A stretch of DNA of 64,000 nucleotides from Lathyrus oleraceus (Eukaryota; Streptophyta; Magnoliopsida; Fabales; Fabaceae). The notes under the pieces were generated by a model. It was not told the origin of the DNA, searched no databases, and was given only the letters and a program-made list of their open reading frames with translations. Shown here in pieces: positions 34,253 through 45,799 of the stretch. Every line of letters begins with the position of its first letter. The stretch's first letter is position 1. The stretch is from the NCBI RefSeq assembly GCF_024323335.1, contig NC_066579.1:236147475-236211474 (forward strand). Reading direction: 5' to 3'. A program made the position numbers and the translations under genes.

Positions 34253-34511
34253 ATGTTCATTGTGTTAAAAAACCCTTCTCCCATGCCAAAAGGAGAAGTG
34301 ATGACATTGTTGGCGCATAAATACAATGATATTTTCATTCAATAAACTCATGTTAAATGTTTGTTTTTCCAATTATTTTCCCTTTTCGCTTTTGCATGAA
34401 ATTGGTGATCACATAAAACCCTAAATAAGAATAAAATCAATCTTTTCATCTGCATAATGATTTGCCTTGTTTGAATTCTAAAATCTTTTCATATCCAAAA
34501 CCATTATGCAG
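34250..34511 (+). other. Element C pro/RT intron
   Basis: 262 bp from GTAATGTT to TTATGCAG. Splicing joins AA to G at 34512, giving Lys and then LIKPIEHNDPTPSPNF, the RT linker. AATAAA at 34341-34346 lies inside. Same phase and same stop/donor overlap as in A and B. Confidence 0.78.
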
Positions 34512-35640
34512 GTTGATCAAACCCATTGAACATAATGATCCAACACCATCTCCCAACTTTGAATTCCCTGTATTTGAGGCAGAAGAAGATGATGTTGAAG
34601 AGATTCCTGATGAGATTACCCGTTTACTTGAGCATGAAGAGAAGATCATACAGCCGCATCTTGAGAATCTGGAAACAATCAACTTGGGGTCTGAAGATTG
34701 TGTGCGAGAAGTAAAGATTGGGGCACTCCTGGAAGAATCTGTTAAGAAGGGGTTGATTGAATTGCTACGAGAATATGCCGACGTCTTTGCCTGGTCATAT
34801 GAAGACATGCCTGGTCTAGATATAGATATTGTGCAACATTTCCTACCTTTGAAGCCTGAGTGCGTGCCTGTGAAGCAGAAGCTCAGAAGAACTCATCCCG
34901 ATATGGTAGTGAAGATCAAGGAAGAAGTTCAGAAGCAAATTGATGCGGGGTTTCTGGTGACTTCTACGTATCCTCAATGGGTGGCCAATATTGTGCCCGT
35001 GCCTAAGAAAGATGGAAAAGTCCGAATGTGTGTGGACTATAGAGACTTGAATAAAGCTAGTCAGAAAGATGATTTCCCTCTACCACATATTGATATGTTG
35101 GTAGACAATACATCTAAATTCAATGGCACCCGAGGATATGGAGAAGACAACATTCATCACACCTTGGGGAACATTCTGTTATCGAGTGATGCCCTTCGGT
35201 TTGAAGAACGCCAGAGCCACGTATCAACGAGCTATGAGTACCTTGTTTCATGATATGATGCATAAGGAGATCGAGGTATATGATTGCAAAGTCAAGAATG
35301 GAAGTTGAGCATGTAGAGCACTTGTTGAAGCTCTTTCAGCGTTTGAGGAAGTATAAGCTTCGTCCGAATCCCAACAAGTGTACATTTGGAGTCCGTTCCG
35401 GCAAGCTATTGGGCTTCATCGTTAGTGAAAGAGGTATTGAGGTTGGTCCTGCAAAGGTCAAAGCAATACAAGAGATGCCTGCACCCAAAACTGAGAAGCA
35501 AGTCCGAGGTTTTCTTGGCCGCTTGATTATATTTCCAGGTTCATATCCCACATGACTGCCACATGCGCACCAATATTCAAGCCCCTTCGGAAAGATCAGT
35601 CTCATGATTGGACCGAGGATTTCCAAAAGGCTTTTGACAA
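34512..35640 (+). pseudogene. Element C reverse transcriptase
   Basis: The first 200 residues are open and well conserved (LLREYADVFAWSYEDMPG; RRTHPDMVVKIKEEV; VPKKDGKVRMCVDYRDLNKA). A deletion of about 48 bp near 35121 then removes the FMDGFSGYNQI motif with the first catalytic Asp. A second, 11-bp deletion at about 35281 removes the YVDD core, probably between two ATG repeats. Loss of one A near 35525 causes another shift. All three catalytic Asp residues are therefore missing. The fingers/palm remainder (LGFIVSERGIEV) is readable in a new frame. Confidence 0.85.
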
Positions 35641-36560
35641 CATTAAAGAGTATTTGTCTGAACCTCCAATTCTGTCTCCACCTGTGGAAGGGAGACCATT
35701 GATTATGTATCTGACAGTTTTTGAAGACTCAATGGGTTGTGTCCTTGGTCAGCAAGATGAATCTGGGAAGAAAGAATATGCTATCTACTACTTGAGTAAG
35801 AAGTTCACTGATTGTGAGTCTCGATACTCAATGCTTGAGAAGACATGTTGTGCTTTGGTTTGGGCTGCTAAGCGCTTACGCCAATATATGTTGAATCATA
35901 CGAGTTGGTTGATATCCAAAATGGACCCAATCAAGTATATCTTTGAGAAGCCTGCTTTAACTGGGAGGATTGCCCGTTGGCAGATGTTGTATCTGAGTAT
36001 GATATTGAGTATCGGGCGTAGAAGGCCATTAAAGGTAGTATTTTGGCAGACCATTTGGCAATCAACCGATCGAGGATTATCAGTCAGTTCAGTATGACTT
36101 CCCGGATGAGGAGATTCTGTATTTGAAAATGAAAGATTGCGATGAGCCTACGCTCGATGAAGGGCCAGAACCTGGTTCCAGATGGAGTATGGTGTTTGAT
36201 GGCGCTGTAAATCAATATGGAAATGGTATTGGGGCAGTGATTATTACCCCTCAGGGCACACATTTTCCGTTTACAGCAAGGCTAACTTTCAAATGCACGA
36301 ATAATATGGATGAATATGAGGCCTGTATCATGGGATTGGAAGAATGTATTGATCTTAGGATCAAACATCTTGATGTGTATGGTGATTCGGCCCTCGTTGT
36401 TAATCAGATTAAGGGTGAGTGGGAAACGAATCAGTCTGACCTCATTCCATACAGAGATTACGCGAGGAGGATTTCGATGTTCTTTACTGAGGTCGACTTC
36501 CATCATATTCCTCGAGAAGAGAATCGGATGGCAGACGCTCTCGCTACACTTGCTTCGATG
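35641..36560 (+). pseudogene. Element C tandem RNase H domains
   Basis: Ancestral RNase H region (EPPILSPPVEGRPLIMYL; YYLSKKFTDCESRYSMLEKT) is open to about 35985, where the frame shifts. The second, Tat-type RNase H is then complete in one frame from about 36123: Asp in MVFDGAVN, Glu in MDEYEACIMGLE, Asp in DVYGDSALVVNQ and Asp in RMADALATL. The second domain's catalytic residues are all kept although the polyprotein frame is broken before it. Confidence 0.85.
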
Positions 36561-37907
36561 ATTGTGGTAAGACTTTGGAATGAAGTTCCCAATATCACTG
36601 TGATGCGCTTGGACAGACCAGCTCATGTATTTGCAGAGAAGGAGGTGCAAGATGATAAGCCGTGGTATTATGATATTAAGTGTTTCCTTCAGAGCCAGAT
36701 TTACCTGCCTGGGGCATCTGTGAAAGATAGGAGGACTTTGAGGAAATTGTCAGGCAGTTTCTACCTCAATGGCGATGTGCTTTACAAGAGAAATTTTGAT
36801 ATGGTGTTGCTCAGATGCGTGGATAGACACGAAGCAGACCTGTTGATGATTGAGGTCCATGAGGGTCATTTGGTACTCATTCCAATGGACATGCCATGGC
36901 TAGAAAGATGTTGAGAGTAGGCTACTATTGGCTGACAATGGAGTCTGACTGCTGCAAATACGTGAAGAAATGCCATTAGTGTCAGATTTATGCGGATAAG
37001 ATTCATATTCCTCCGACACTTCTGAATGTGATTTCATCACCATGGCCTTTTTCTATGTGGGGAATTGACATGATTGGCATGATAGAGCCAAAAGCGTCCA
37101 ACGGTCACAAATTCATTCTCGTAGCAATTGATTACTTTACCAAATGGGTTGAAGCGGCATCATATGCGAACGTGACCAGGCAGGTGGTCGTGAAATTTAT
37201 CAAGAATCAACTCATATGCCGGTATGGTGTGCCAGATAAGATCATTACTGATAATGGATCTAATTTGAACAACAAGATGATGAAAGAGCTGTGTAGCGAG
37301 TTCAAGATTGTGCATCATAATTCTTCTCCTTACATACCCAAGATGAATGGGGTCGTTGAAGCTACTAATAAGAATATCAAGAAGATTATCCAGAAGATGG
37401 TTGTTACGTATAAAGATTGGCATGAGATGCTGCCATTTGCTTTGCATGGATATCGTACGTCTGTCCGCACTTCAACAGGGGCGACCCCTTTTTCTCTTGT
37501 TTACAGCATGGAGGTTGTACTCCCAGTAGAGGTGGAGATCCCATCAATGAGAGTCTTGATGGAAGCCAAGTTGACTGATGCTGAATCGGTTCAGAGTCGT
37601 TATGACCAGCTGAATTTGATTGAAGAGAAGAGATTGAATGCCATGTGCCACGGTCAATTATATCAGCAAAGGATGAAGAAAGCCTTTGATAAGAAGGTCA
37701 AGCCTCGTGTGTTCCGAGAGGGTGACCTTGTGCTCAAGAAAGTCTTGTCTTTCGCGCCCGATTCCAGGGCAAGTGGACTCCAAACTATGAAGGTCCATAT
37801 GTTGTCAAGAGAGCCTTTTCAGGCGGTGCTTTGATACTTACAACTATGGATGGGGAGGATTTCACTCGTCCTGTGAATTCAGATGCAGTCAAGAAATACT
37901 TTGCCTA
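36561..37907 (+). pseudogene. Element C integrase
   Basis: The N-terminal part reads to EVHEG, where a frameshift near 36870-36880 disrupts the histidines of the HHCC finger. A TAG at 36977-36979 sits within the CH.C part. The catalytic core from 37028 is open, with Asp in WGIDMIG, Asp in ITDNGSNLN and Glu in GVVEATNKN. One G is missing near 37768, shifting the C-terminal SH3-like domain (GKWTPNYEGPYVV in another frame). The end of the gene is TAA at 37905-37907, aligned with the other copies. Confidence 0.85.
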
Positions 37908-39349
37908 AAGAAAAAAACAGAATAGCTCGCTAGGTTGAAAACCCGAAAGGGCGGCTTAGGCAAAAATGAGCCTCTCGGTGGATTGAAAACCCAAAAGGGC
38001 GATCCAGGCAAAAGTTAGAGACATAAAAAAATAATGGATATGTATCCCGCTAGATTGAGTACCTCACCCTGGGGAAATCTTAGCAAAAAATAGGGATTTG
38101 GCAAGTAACTGTATCCTGACAAGACTTTGTTCTAAAAACCGTCATCCGTCAGAGATTCTCGCTCAGTCATCATCAACCGAAGCTTCAAATACATCGGATT
38201 CAGAGTTGGTGGAGAAATGGTCATTATGTTCAATCTAGCCCTTTCCCAATATATATTACCAATTTCAAATTTGTAAAGATCCATGGAGTCTTGCCATTTG
38301 CAGACTACCATTCCATCAAATAAATTTTTAGCCTTTATCCAATTATTTGCACTCTTATTTGTTTCTATTCAACAAATGTTTTGCATGTTTTAATTGAGAA
38401 ATATCATTGTTTTTAAATAATTAAACTTTTCATAACTAGTTCTTAAACAAAGTGAACATTCACAATGATGAAAGGATACTGGGATGTCTTCAGCGCTCTC
38501 CCAAGGATGGTAGGATTCTCGACAGGGTAAGACATTTGTTCATATTCCTGGCATGTTTGTATCCTCTTCCTCCGGAGCCTTTTGTGGTTTCCTCTCCCGA
38601 GCAGAGTGTGTGTTAAAGATATGCAGCTCCCTTTCCTCCTCAGCAGATGTGATCTTGGGTGGGGATAATATTTGGTTGACCCTTGGAAGCTTCTGATTGA
38701 TGGTTGTATCCCCACGAAGATCCATCATCCCCTTTGATAATTTCCCCGACGGAGTGGCTTCCCCAGTAGAACTTATCTGTGCCATGATCCTGTTCCCGAT
38801 TGGATTGGTTGTTGTTCATTCCCCTGCAAAAGTCTTTGTTTCCTGGTACCCCTGATCCCCAGCGGATGGGATGTTCTCCACTAAGCTTGGCTTTCTCTCT
38901 TGAGATGTAGTACCAGATGTTTGTTCAAATAATCAGTGGACTTGTTTGCGTTAGATATGTCTGTTCTATCAGCATTCATCATACATAAACCATGCATATA
39001 TGCATATTCTTTTTTAACATTCAGATATTCATGTTGCATCCTTTGCCATATATCTTTGTTTGTTATCCCCGACTTGCTGGTAATATATTCCACCAAGCAG
39101 GTTGTTTGTATCTGATCTCTCCATGAAGAGTCATCCCCATAAGTAGAAAATGTTTATCCTTTCTTCCATATTCCCCACTGAGTTATGTCTTCGTGGATGA
39201 TGGTTGTTTCTGTTTCCTCCCAACACATATATTGGGATGGAATTCCCCATTGAGTTATATCCTCATGGGGACAAGTCTTGTTTCATCATGCCTCTCTGGT
39301 TTGATCCCAGATTGGCTTCTTGTGTCCGCTTCCCGCGCTTCCCCATAGT
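37908..39349 (+). other. Element C 3' UTR, first part with hairpin series
   Basis: Hairpins follow integrase: CTAGGTT paired with wobble to GGCTTAG around CCCGAAAGGG (37930-37959), TGGAT/ATCCA around CCC-AAAA-GGG (37979-38006), and CTAGAT with ATCTTAG (38070-38104). A GCAAAA-type spacer comes after each. Further on, from about 38560, is CCCC-rich sequence typical of Ogre 3' UTRs. Minus-strand frames here have no recognisable domain. Confidence 0.6.
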
Positions 39350-40785
39350 TTAGATGAATAGTTGCTCATTAACCAGTAATTATCCATCTTTTCCCCGACG
39401 GAGTCTGTGGCCTTCTACCCTCATATCGGTAGTTATAAGTCCCATTTCTTTGGTTTTCTACCCTCATACCGGTAGTTGTAAACCCTATTTTTGTCCCCTT
39501 GGCAGAGTTAGCCTTTTATTCATCCTAACCAATGACGGTTACTTTTCCGTGGTTTTCTACCCAGTATTTTGTAGATGTAATCCCCTCCTTGACGACTATC
39601 ATTATCCAATATTCGGTATTGATAGTCCTTCACCCTTTTTGAGTTTGTCTCTCGGATCATTGTCTTTGTCAATGTATCCCCGGCGAGTTATCTTCCATTT
39701 GTTGTTTATCGGTAATGATCGGTCATCATTTTATACCTAGTTTTTGGTATTCCCGATGTCCTTTCTATTCGGTCGATTTATCCTTTAATAACCCAGTAAC
39801 CGGTTGTGGATAATATTCCATGAGAGTATGTTATCTATGTTCTGACGGTAATAGATAATATATCTCATGCACTCTTCGGTCGAAGTCCTTGTTCTTCCCC
39901 AGTCGAGTAAGATTCGTACCCCTTTTTGCGGAGTCGAATGCCCATTTTGTTATCGAGTTTGCTTTTTAGCCCTCTTTTGGATGATGAGTTTCTTGGGAAT
40001 ATTCCCCAATTTATGCCCTGGTCGGTCACCTATTATATGCCCAGTAACCGGTATCCCTGGTGTTCCTTCCTCTCTGCTCCCTATTATGACTTTTGCCCCC
40101 GTGGAGTCAGATTTTCCTGAGTTGAAATATACCTTTTAGGTTTTCCTCAGATGATTCTGGATGTTTGATATCTCTCACCCTTATGCCGGTCTTAGATGTT
40201 CATTCTCCCCGAGCATGTTGTTCGCTCACCCTTATACCGGTGTTTTGATCACATGTCTCCTTGAGCTTATTACCCAGTAACCGGTAATACCTCATCCTGT
40301 TGCTTCCCCCAGAGGAATCCTGTTTGGATGTTCCCCAACGAGGTCCTTTAGTGGATTCTCCCATCTGAGTCCGGATTTTCATCCGGAGTATCCTTTGTGG
40401 ATAATTTCGCTGTATTGGCATATTCCCCAATACATGCGCCTTTGAGTCAGCTCAGGTCTCTCCATCGATTTATTCTTTTGGGATTCTTCTCCCCAAGTTC
40501 TAAGTCGTGACCTGCTCACGCAATTTACCTTTTTTCTATCCCTATAAGAGTCCCAGAGTCTCTATCCCATTGAGTGTGTTACTCATATGGATTGACAGTT
40601 TCTCCTGACTTCTTTTCTCTTTGTGGGCACATATTCCCCCCACGAAGTATTACCCTTTTGCATACATACATCCGCATCATGAGGTCTCGTAGGGACCAAA
40701 ATTCGTCTCTTTGTTATTATTTAAGCCCATTCTACCTCGTCGAGACGAAGATTTTAACCTTCATATCTCCGGCTAGAATGACCTT
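39350..40785 (+). repeat. Element C 3' UTR repeats with hairpin units
   Basis: Degenerate repeats containing TTCCCC and stem-loops whose arms differ: CTACC/GGTAG (39415 with 39428; 39458 with 39471), GACTATC/GATAGTC (39594 with 39621), ATACC/GGTAT (39733 with 39746) and TATTACC/GGTAATA (40268 with 40283). Loops are often CCTCATAYC or CAGTAACC. No gene is seen. Confidence 0.6.
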
Positions 40786-40798
40786 AAATAAGGGCATC
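40786..40798 (+). other. Element C polypurine tract
   Basis: AAATAAGGGCATC directly before the LTR start TGTAAGACCCC. Less purine-rich than in A and B but in the equivalent place. Confidence 0.6.
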
Positions 40799-42317
40799 TG
40801 TAAGACCCCAATTTTGGCCCTAAGATCCCTCATGGCATCATAACATTGCATTTGCAAAGCCTTAAGGATCATGAGCATCTGAGTTCCCTTTGCCTTTGGG
40901 TGGGACCTCTTGCGAGTGGTTTGAGATCACCAAGCATGCTTGAATTGTATATCATTGCTTTTCTCATTTTATTTATTAACCAAAAACACAAAAATATGTC
41001 ACTAACATCTTTTGTTTGCAGCTTGAGCAATCATAAGGTCTAGAAGCTTATAGGAGATCCTATGTGCAATGATAAGGCCAAGAGAAGATGAAAGCAAGCA
41101 TGGCAATGGTTCCCAAAGCTCTCATCCATAAAATATGCCTCCCTAGTATCTCAATTCATCATTTTGATCAAAGCAAGTCAAGGGGTTTGAGGTTTGTCTC
41201 CCAAGGAAACCCTAGTACATCTGATCATCAACAATGCCTTGCTCATGAAGCAACCTCAACCCATGGTAAAATACAATTAAGGGAAGTTCTTTAATAAATT
41301 ATTTCATGCATATTTGAACTTATTTGAGTGCCCTCAATCATCAATTCATCAAGATTTGAGGCATGGACTTGAGAAGTTGATCAGCCAATTCATCTGACTA
41401 TTTTGAAATGCACTAAGACCTAACTTTTGATGTGTTGGTCAAATGGATATGATACCAAGAGAAACAAATGTTATTAAGGACAATATGAACAACTTTCATG
41501 TTCATCAAAAATTGATTTGAGGCTTGGAAGATCATCATCCATTCCAAGACATTATAGGTCATTTTGACTGAAACCCTAATCTTAGGTCAACTTCCCAAGA
41601 ACAGAACTCATTCATTTTTTATGATTTTAAGGTGGAACCAAATTATTTGGAAAGCCTATTATGTCTACTTCAAATGTTATGTTGAGAAAAATTTCAAAAT
41701 CTCAAAAGAAATACATGTGATAATGCAAAACGTTATAGGTCATTTTGGACCAAAGTCATTGAAATGGAAAAAAGTCCAACTTCAAGTGCCCATAACTTCT
41801 TCATCAAAAATCCAAATGATGCAAAATTTAAGTCCAAATTGATTGTATTTAAAAGATATACAACGTTGATGTTGGAGGTTTTTCCATTTGGAGCTTGCAT
41901 CATCAAAACAGAAGGGCTTGAAGTTGGTTCATTTTGACAAAATTCTCAAAAGCATATTTTATGCATTGAACTTCATGGCCTGTTTTCATAAATTTCCACA
42001 CTCCAAATGAGTTTTTGTTCAACATAACTTTTGTTCCTTATGTCAAGACCTTTCCAACCATTACCCACATGCCTATGTTTGGATTTTTCAAAGGGGACTT
42101 TCGAAGACTTGAAGTTTCATGACCAATTATGCATTTCATGATAAATCTCCACGCACACGCCATTGCAACTCAGAGCGCACGTCCATTTCAATTTGGTATG
42201 ATATCAGCTTGCATTTGCACTTGATTTTGGGCCTCACATGCGCCTGTACAGGCCCATGCATGGAGGACCCAACTTCATGCACACACGAGTTCTTCACTTG
42301 CGTGCATCCATCTCAGC

Positions 42318-42325
42318 TATAAATA
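42318..42325 (+). promoter_or_regulatory. TATA box in element C LTR
   Basis: TATAAATA in the context CTCAGCTATAAATACATGCC, about 1.5 kb into the LTR. The GC-richer sequence upstream fits a plant core promoter. Activity not shown. Confidence 0.55.
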
Positions 42326-45300
42326 CATGCCTTGCCTCATTCAAATATCATCCTTGAATCAACCTGAAGCTCTGCAGAAATTATTCCAAGCCATACTTAA
42401 AGGAATTTTCACTTTCTTCTTAAAAATTCAGATATGAATTTCAACTACCTTGGTTGATTTCCAGACCTATAATTCCTTGACCTCATCTCCTCTCCATCTC
42501 CAGAGCAAGCTGCAAGCAAGAGTGTTGAAGGATCGTGCTCCATAGATCTGCATTTAGAAGGTTGATGTTCAAACTTTTTTCCATCGAAACTCCCTAATTA
42601 TTGCTTGTTCCTTGTGTCTCTATGCTTGGCTGAAGTCCTCTCAACAGAGGCAACTTGTTTGTGACCTTAATTTTGCAAATCCATGAAGTTCAGTATGAAC
42701 ACCATGATTTTCTCTCTCAGATTTCTCGCTCTATGAGGATCTAGAGGAGAAACCAATGGTACAGGGGTGATGTACATCACCCCAGCTTTCCAATAATATG
42801 AGGATCGTCCCTTTTGGTTAAGATTTTATGACCTGCAACTTTGGCCGGAAAATGCAAGCTCACCGGAGAAGACGGTGGCGCTGGCCACCGTCTCATTGCC
42901 AGATCAATCCTGAGCCGTTGGATGCATTTTCCACTTTATATCATAGCCTTTAGATCTATTGACTTTATTTAATTCCTTGTGTTTCTCATTGACCTGGGAC
43001 TATGGTGCACGCGCAGCTCATGACCATTAGATCCTCCACGTCAATTAATGAGGATCCATCCAACGCCTCTCCTTTTTTGCTATTTTCTTATTTCTGATTT
43101 TATTTTCTTTATTTCCTTTTATTTCAAAAATTCATATCTCTTTTATTATTGGTCCAAAAAATATGGGACCAATTGCATTATTTCTCTTTTTAATTCTAGT
43201 TTCTAAAAATGATTTTTTATATTTTTTATTTTATCATTTGATATTTTTTGTGAATTTTCTCTTTTTCTGGTTATTTTTAATTTATTTTAAATAGTTTTTG
43301 ATATCCAAAAAATACAAAAATATTTTCTCAACCTCTTTGAATGATGATAGATCTATGAAAAATATTCTCATCAATTTATTAATTGATTTGAGATTTTAGT
43401 TCAATTAGGTTATTTTTCTTCATTTTTAATTGATAAAAAATAGTTTCTGACTTTTAAAAATGCTGATTTTTTTGTCAAACTCTGTTTGACCTTGTTGAAC
43501 TTAGGATAATTCACTTGGACTTTTTAAAGTTGATTTGAAGTGAATTTGAAGTTTGACCTTTCTTTAATATTTTAATTCAAGTTTATTTTTAAATATTAAA
43601 AATGCCAAAAATATTTTGTTTATTTCTTGACTTCCAATCTTCATCTCATTTCTGATTTTTGTGGTTTGACCTTGATCTCCCCTATCTTTGGTCAACATTT
43701 ATGGATTGGTACATTCCTTATCATTTGATGCATTTTATTTTCTTCTTTTCCATTATCCATCTTCTTCTTTTTCTTCTTCTTCTTCTCCTTCTTTTCTATT
43801 TGATCAATGAGTTAAAGGTTGATAAGTTAGCATTGATTAGGGAGGTTTAATCTTCCTTGATTCAAATCTAATTCATCTTGATCAAATGATCAAGTGAATG
43901 ACTTTGCATTAAGGATAGATTGCTTCTTAAATCATGCAAAGGACTTAAACCAATACAAGATCATTCCTCTTCCTCTTTTTGGCATGGCAAGTTGCTGGAA
44001 CTTGGTTCACTAATCAAGACTTCTAACTTGTGTTGTTGCCTACATTATTATTGATCGGTCTCATATAGGTGTGACTTCTACATAAGTCCAATTACGATTG
44101 CTTAACATAGCGCTAAATTTGCCTTATGGCACACTAACTACTAACATTAACCATTAACAATTAACATTTACTTTTCGCCCCTTTACTTTTATGCAATTTA
44201 TTATTCTTGTACATATTATTCATTTGCTTTTTTTTCCTTTTGCTCACTTGAGAACATGTTTATGTTAATGCAATTTGCCTTTTGCTCACTTGAGCATATA
44301 TTTGTGTTTATATCATTGTGCTTGTGTTTTGTTTTGATTGTTGTGGACCAAATGCAAAGAAATGGACAAAATGGACTTAGACTTTAGGACTTTCCCTATG
44401 CAAATTTGGAGTCAAAGAGCAACTAGGCATTGGGCCTTTAGAGTGCTATAAAAGTCAAAGAGCAACTAGGCATTGGGCCTTTAGAATGCTATAAATATGG
44501 AAGAGAACTTTGAAAGGACCAATCTCTAAAACTCCTTCTTGTTCATTCTTGATTGTTTGATGGAACTTTTTAATGTGTGTGTTCTTGTGCTAGGGATTCC
44601 AACATTGAGTCTAAGTGAGAAACCATTGCCATGAGCTTCTAAGAGAGAGAGATCTAAGAGCCATTGAGGATCTTTCCAAGAGCTAAATTGATTGTTGATT
44701 GCTTGAGCTTACTATTATTTTGCTTGCACATTCCAAAGGATGGGAGCTACTTGGGTCATCAATATGATCTCAAGAGAGGAACTCCATTTGTGGTCTTGTT
44801 CTCTTATCCCTTATCTCTTGTATGATTAGGACTTTAGCCATTCTTCTTCTTCCCTCCACTCTAACCCAAGCCAAAACTTTTGTGCAAACATTTAACACTT
44901 CTTTTTCAAACATTAGAAACCTAAGCGTTATGCTTTTCATTTTCAAGCTTACTTTTCATAACACTTATTTTGAATTGATCTTCTAAGACAACTTTGACCA
45001 TATTTTGTACATACTTTTCATTGGTAAATATAACCCACTCATATGTCTTTTTGTGGTTTCAATGGCCACTTTCTTAAGCAAATTTTTCATAACCTTTAGC
45101 TATTAGGTTTGAGTTATCCTTGAGGTAGATGTAATACTCACCTATATCCTTAGTGATGGACAATGAGTCTTCCATGCTTATTATAGGGTTAACCCCTCAC
45201 TAGCATGTTGAAGCTATCCTCACATGGTGGATTTGTGGTTTTAGGTTGAGTTTTCTCCCTTGGATAACAAAAGACCTTAAGGCTTTTGGACCAATCAATT

Positions 45301-45334
45301 CACCAACTCATTTTTTTGAGATTTTTACCCCGAA

Positions 45335-45393
45335 CTACGAGGTTTTGATCCTAATCTTTTTTAAGATGGTACGTAGGCAATGGGTTTATCCAT
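45335..45393 (+). promoter_or_regulatory. R/U5 structured-RNA motif, element C LTR
   Basis: Outer stem CTACG/CGTAG (45335-45339 with 45372-45376). The inner stem CC...ATCTT with AAGAT-GG (50-51 and 54-58 with 63-69) has a two-base bulge. The downstream hairpin is ATGG-GTTTAT-CCAT (45380-45393). E has the same layout with different paired bases. Confidence 0.55.
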
Positions 45394-45734
45394 CCAAACA
45401 CAAAATGTAAATAACTTGTATATTCTCTTCTCATCTCTTTAATCATGTTTGCACAAATAAACTTTCACAAAATACCAACCTTACAACAAGTGTGAAAAGG
45501 GCTCCCTAGGAGTACCTAGGATGTTTTGGGTGCTTAAAACCTTCCCATTACATAACCAACCCCCTTACCCAGATCTCTGACATTTTTACTAGTTTTTGAT
45601 TTGATAAAACTTTTAGGTTTTTGTTTGCTTTCTAACCATTCCTTTGGATAAATAGAAGTGCGGTGGCGACTCGACTTGTATGGTTTACCTTGGATTTAAT
45701 CAATATCTCTAATGGTAACGAATACCCCACTACA

Positions 45735-45779
45735 GGTGGCAACTCTGTTTTTGTGTGTGTGTTTCTCCTAGATGCGACA
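45735..45779 (+). mobile_element. Element D 5' LTR stub (45 bp)
   Basis: GGTGGCAACTCTG at the start and CTAGATGCGACA at the end match the terminal region of the A and B LTRs (GGTGGCGGCTCTG...ATGCGACA in A). It sits between C's LTR end and a PBS. I read it as the inner end of D's 5' LTR, left after C inserted. The alternative is that the first bases are C's own PBS, but they lose similarity to a PBS after 13 bases. Confidence 0.6.
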
Positions 45780-45781
45780 AC

Positions 45782-45799
45782 TGGCAACTTTGCTAGGGA
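45782..45799 (+). other. Element D primer-binding site
   Basis: TGGCAACTTTGCTAGGGA, two bases after ATGCGACA, the same spacing as in B. Three differences from E's clean PBS, in line with D's age. Confidence 0.7.

Larger units (their letters stand above)
40799..45734 (+). mobile_element. Element C 3' LTR (about 4.9 kb)
   Basis: Starts TGTAAGACCCCAATTTT and ends CCCCACTACA. Its end resembles E's LTR end (CGGTGGCGACTCG through to CTACA). TATAAATA at 42318-42325 is a strong promoter candidate. It also holds a CTT-rich microsatellite (about 43740-43800), a 43-bp tandem duplication (44411-44496) and one R/U5 structured motif (45335-45393). After the end comes GGTGG, the candidate target duplication. 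Confidence 0.82.

Noticed and set aside
43740..43800. CTT-rich tract as a polypyrimidine regulatory site
   Set aside because: It looks like an ordinary microsatellite within AT-rich LTR sequence.
45735..45747. GGTGGCAACTCTG as the primer-binding site of C's LTR (making it a 5' LTR shared with D)
   Set aside because: Similarity to the PBS stops after 13 bases, and the 45-bp stub matches the end of A/B-type LTRs and is followed by a better PBS at 45782. Kept only as the alternative.
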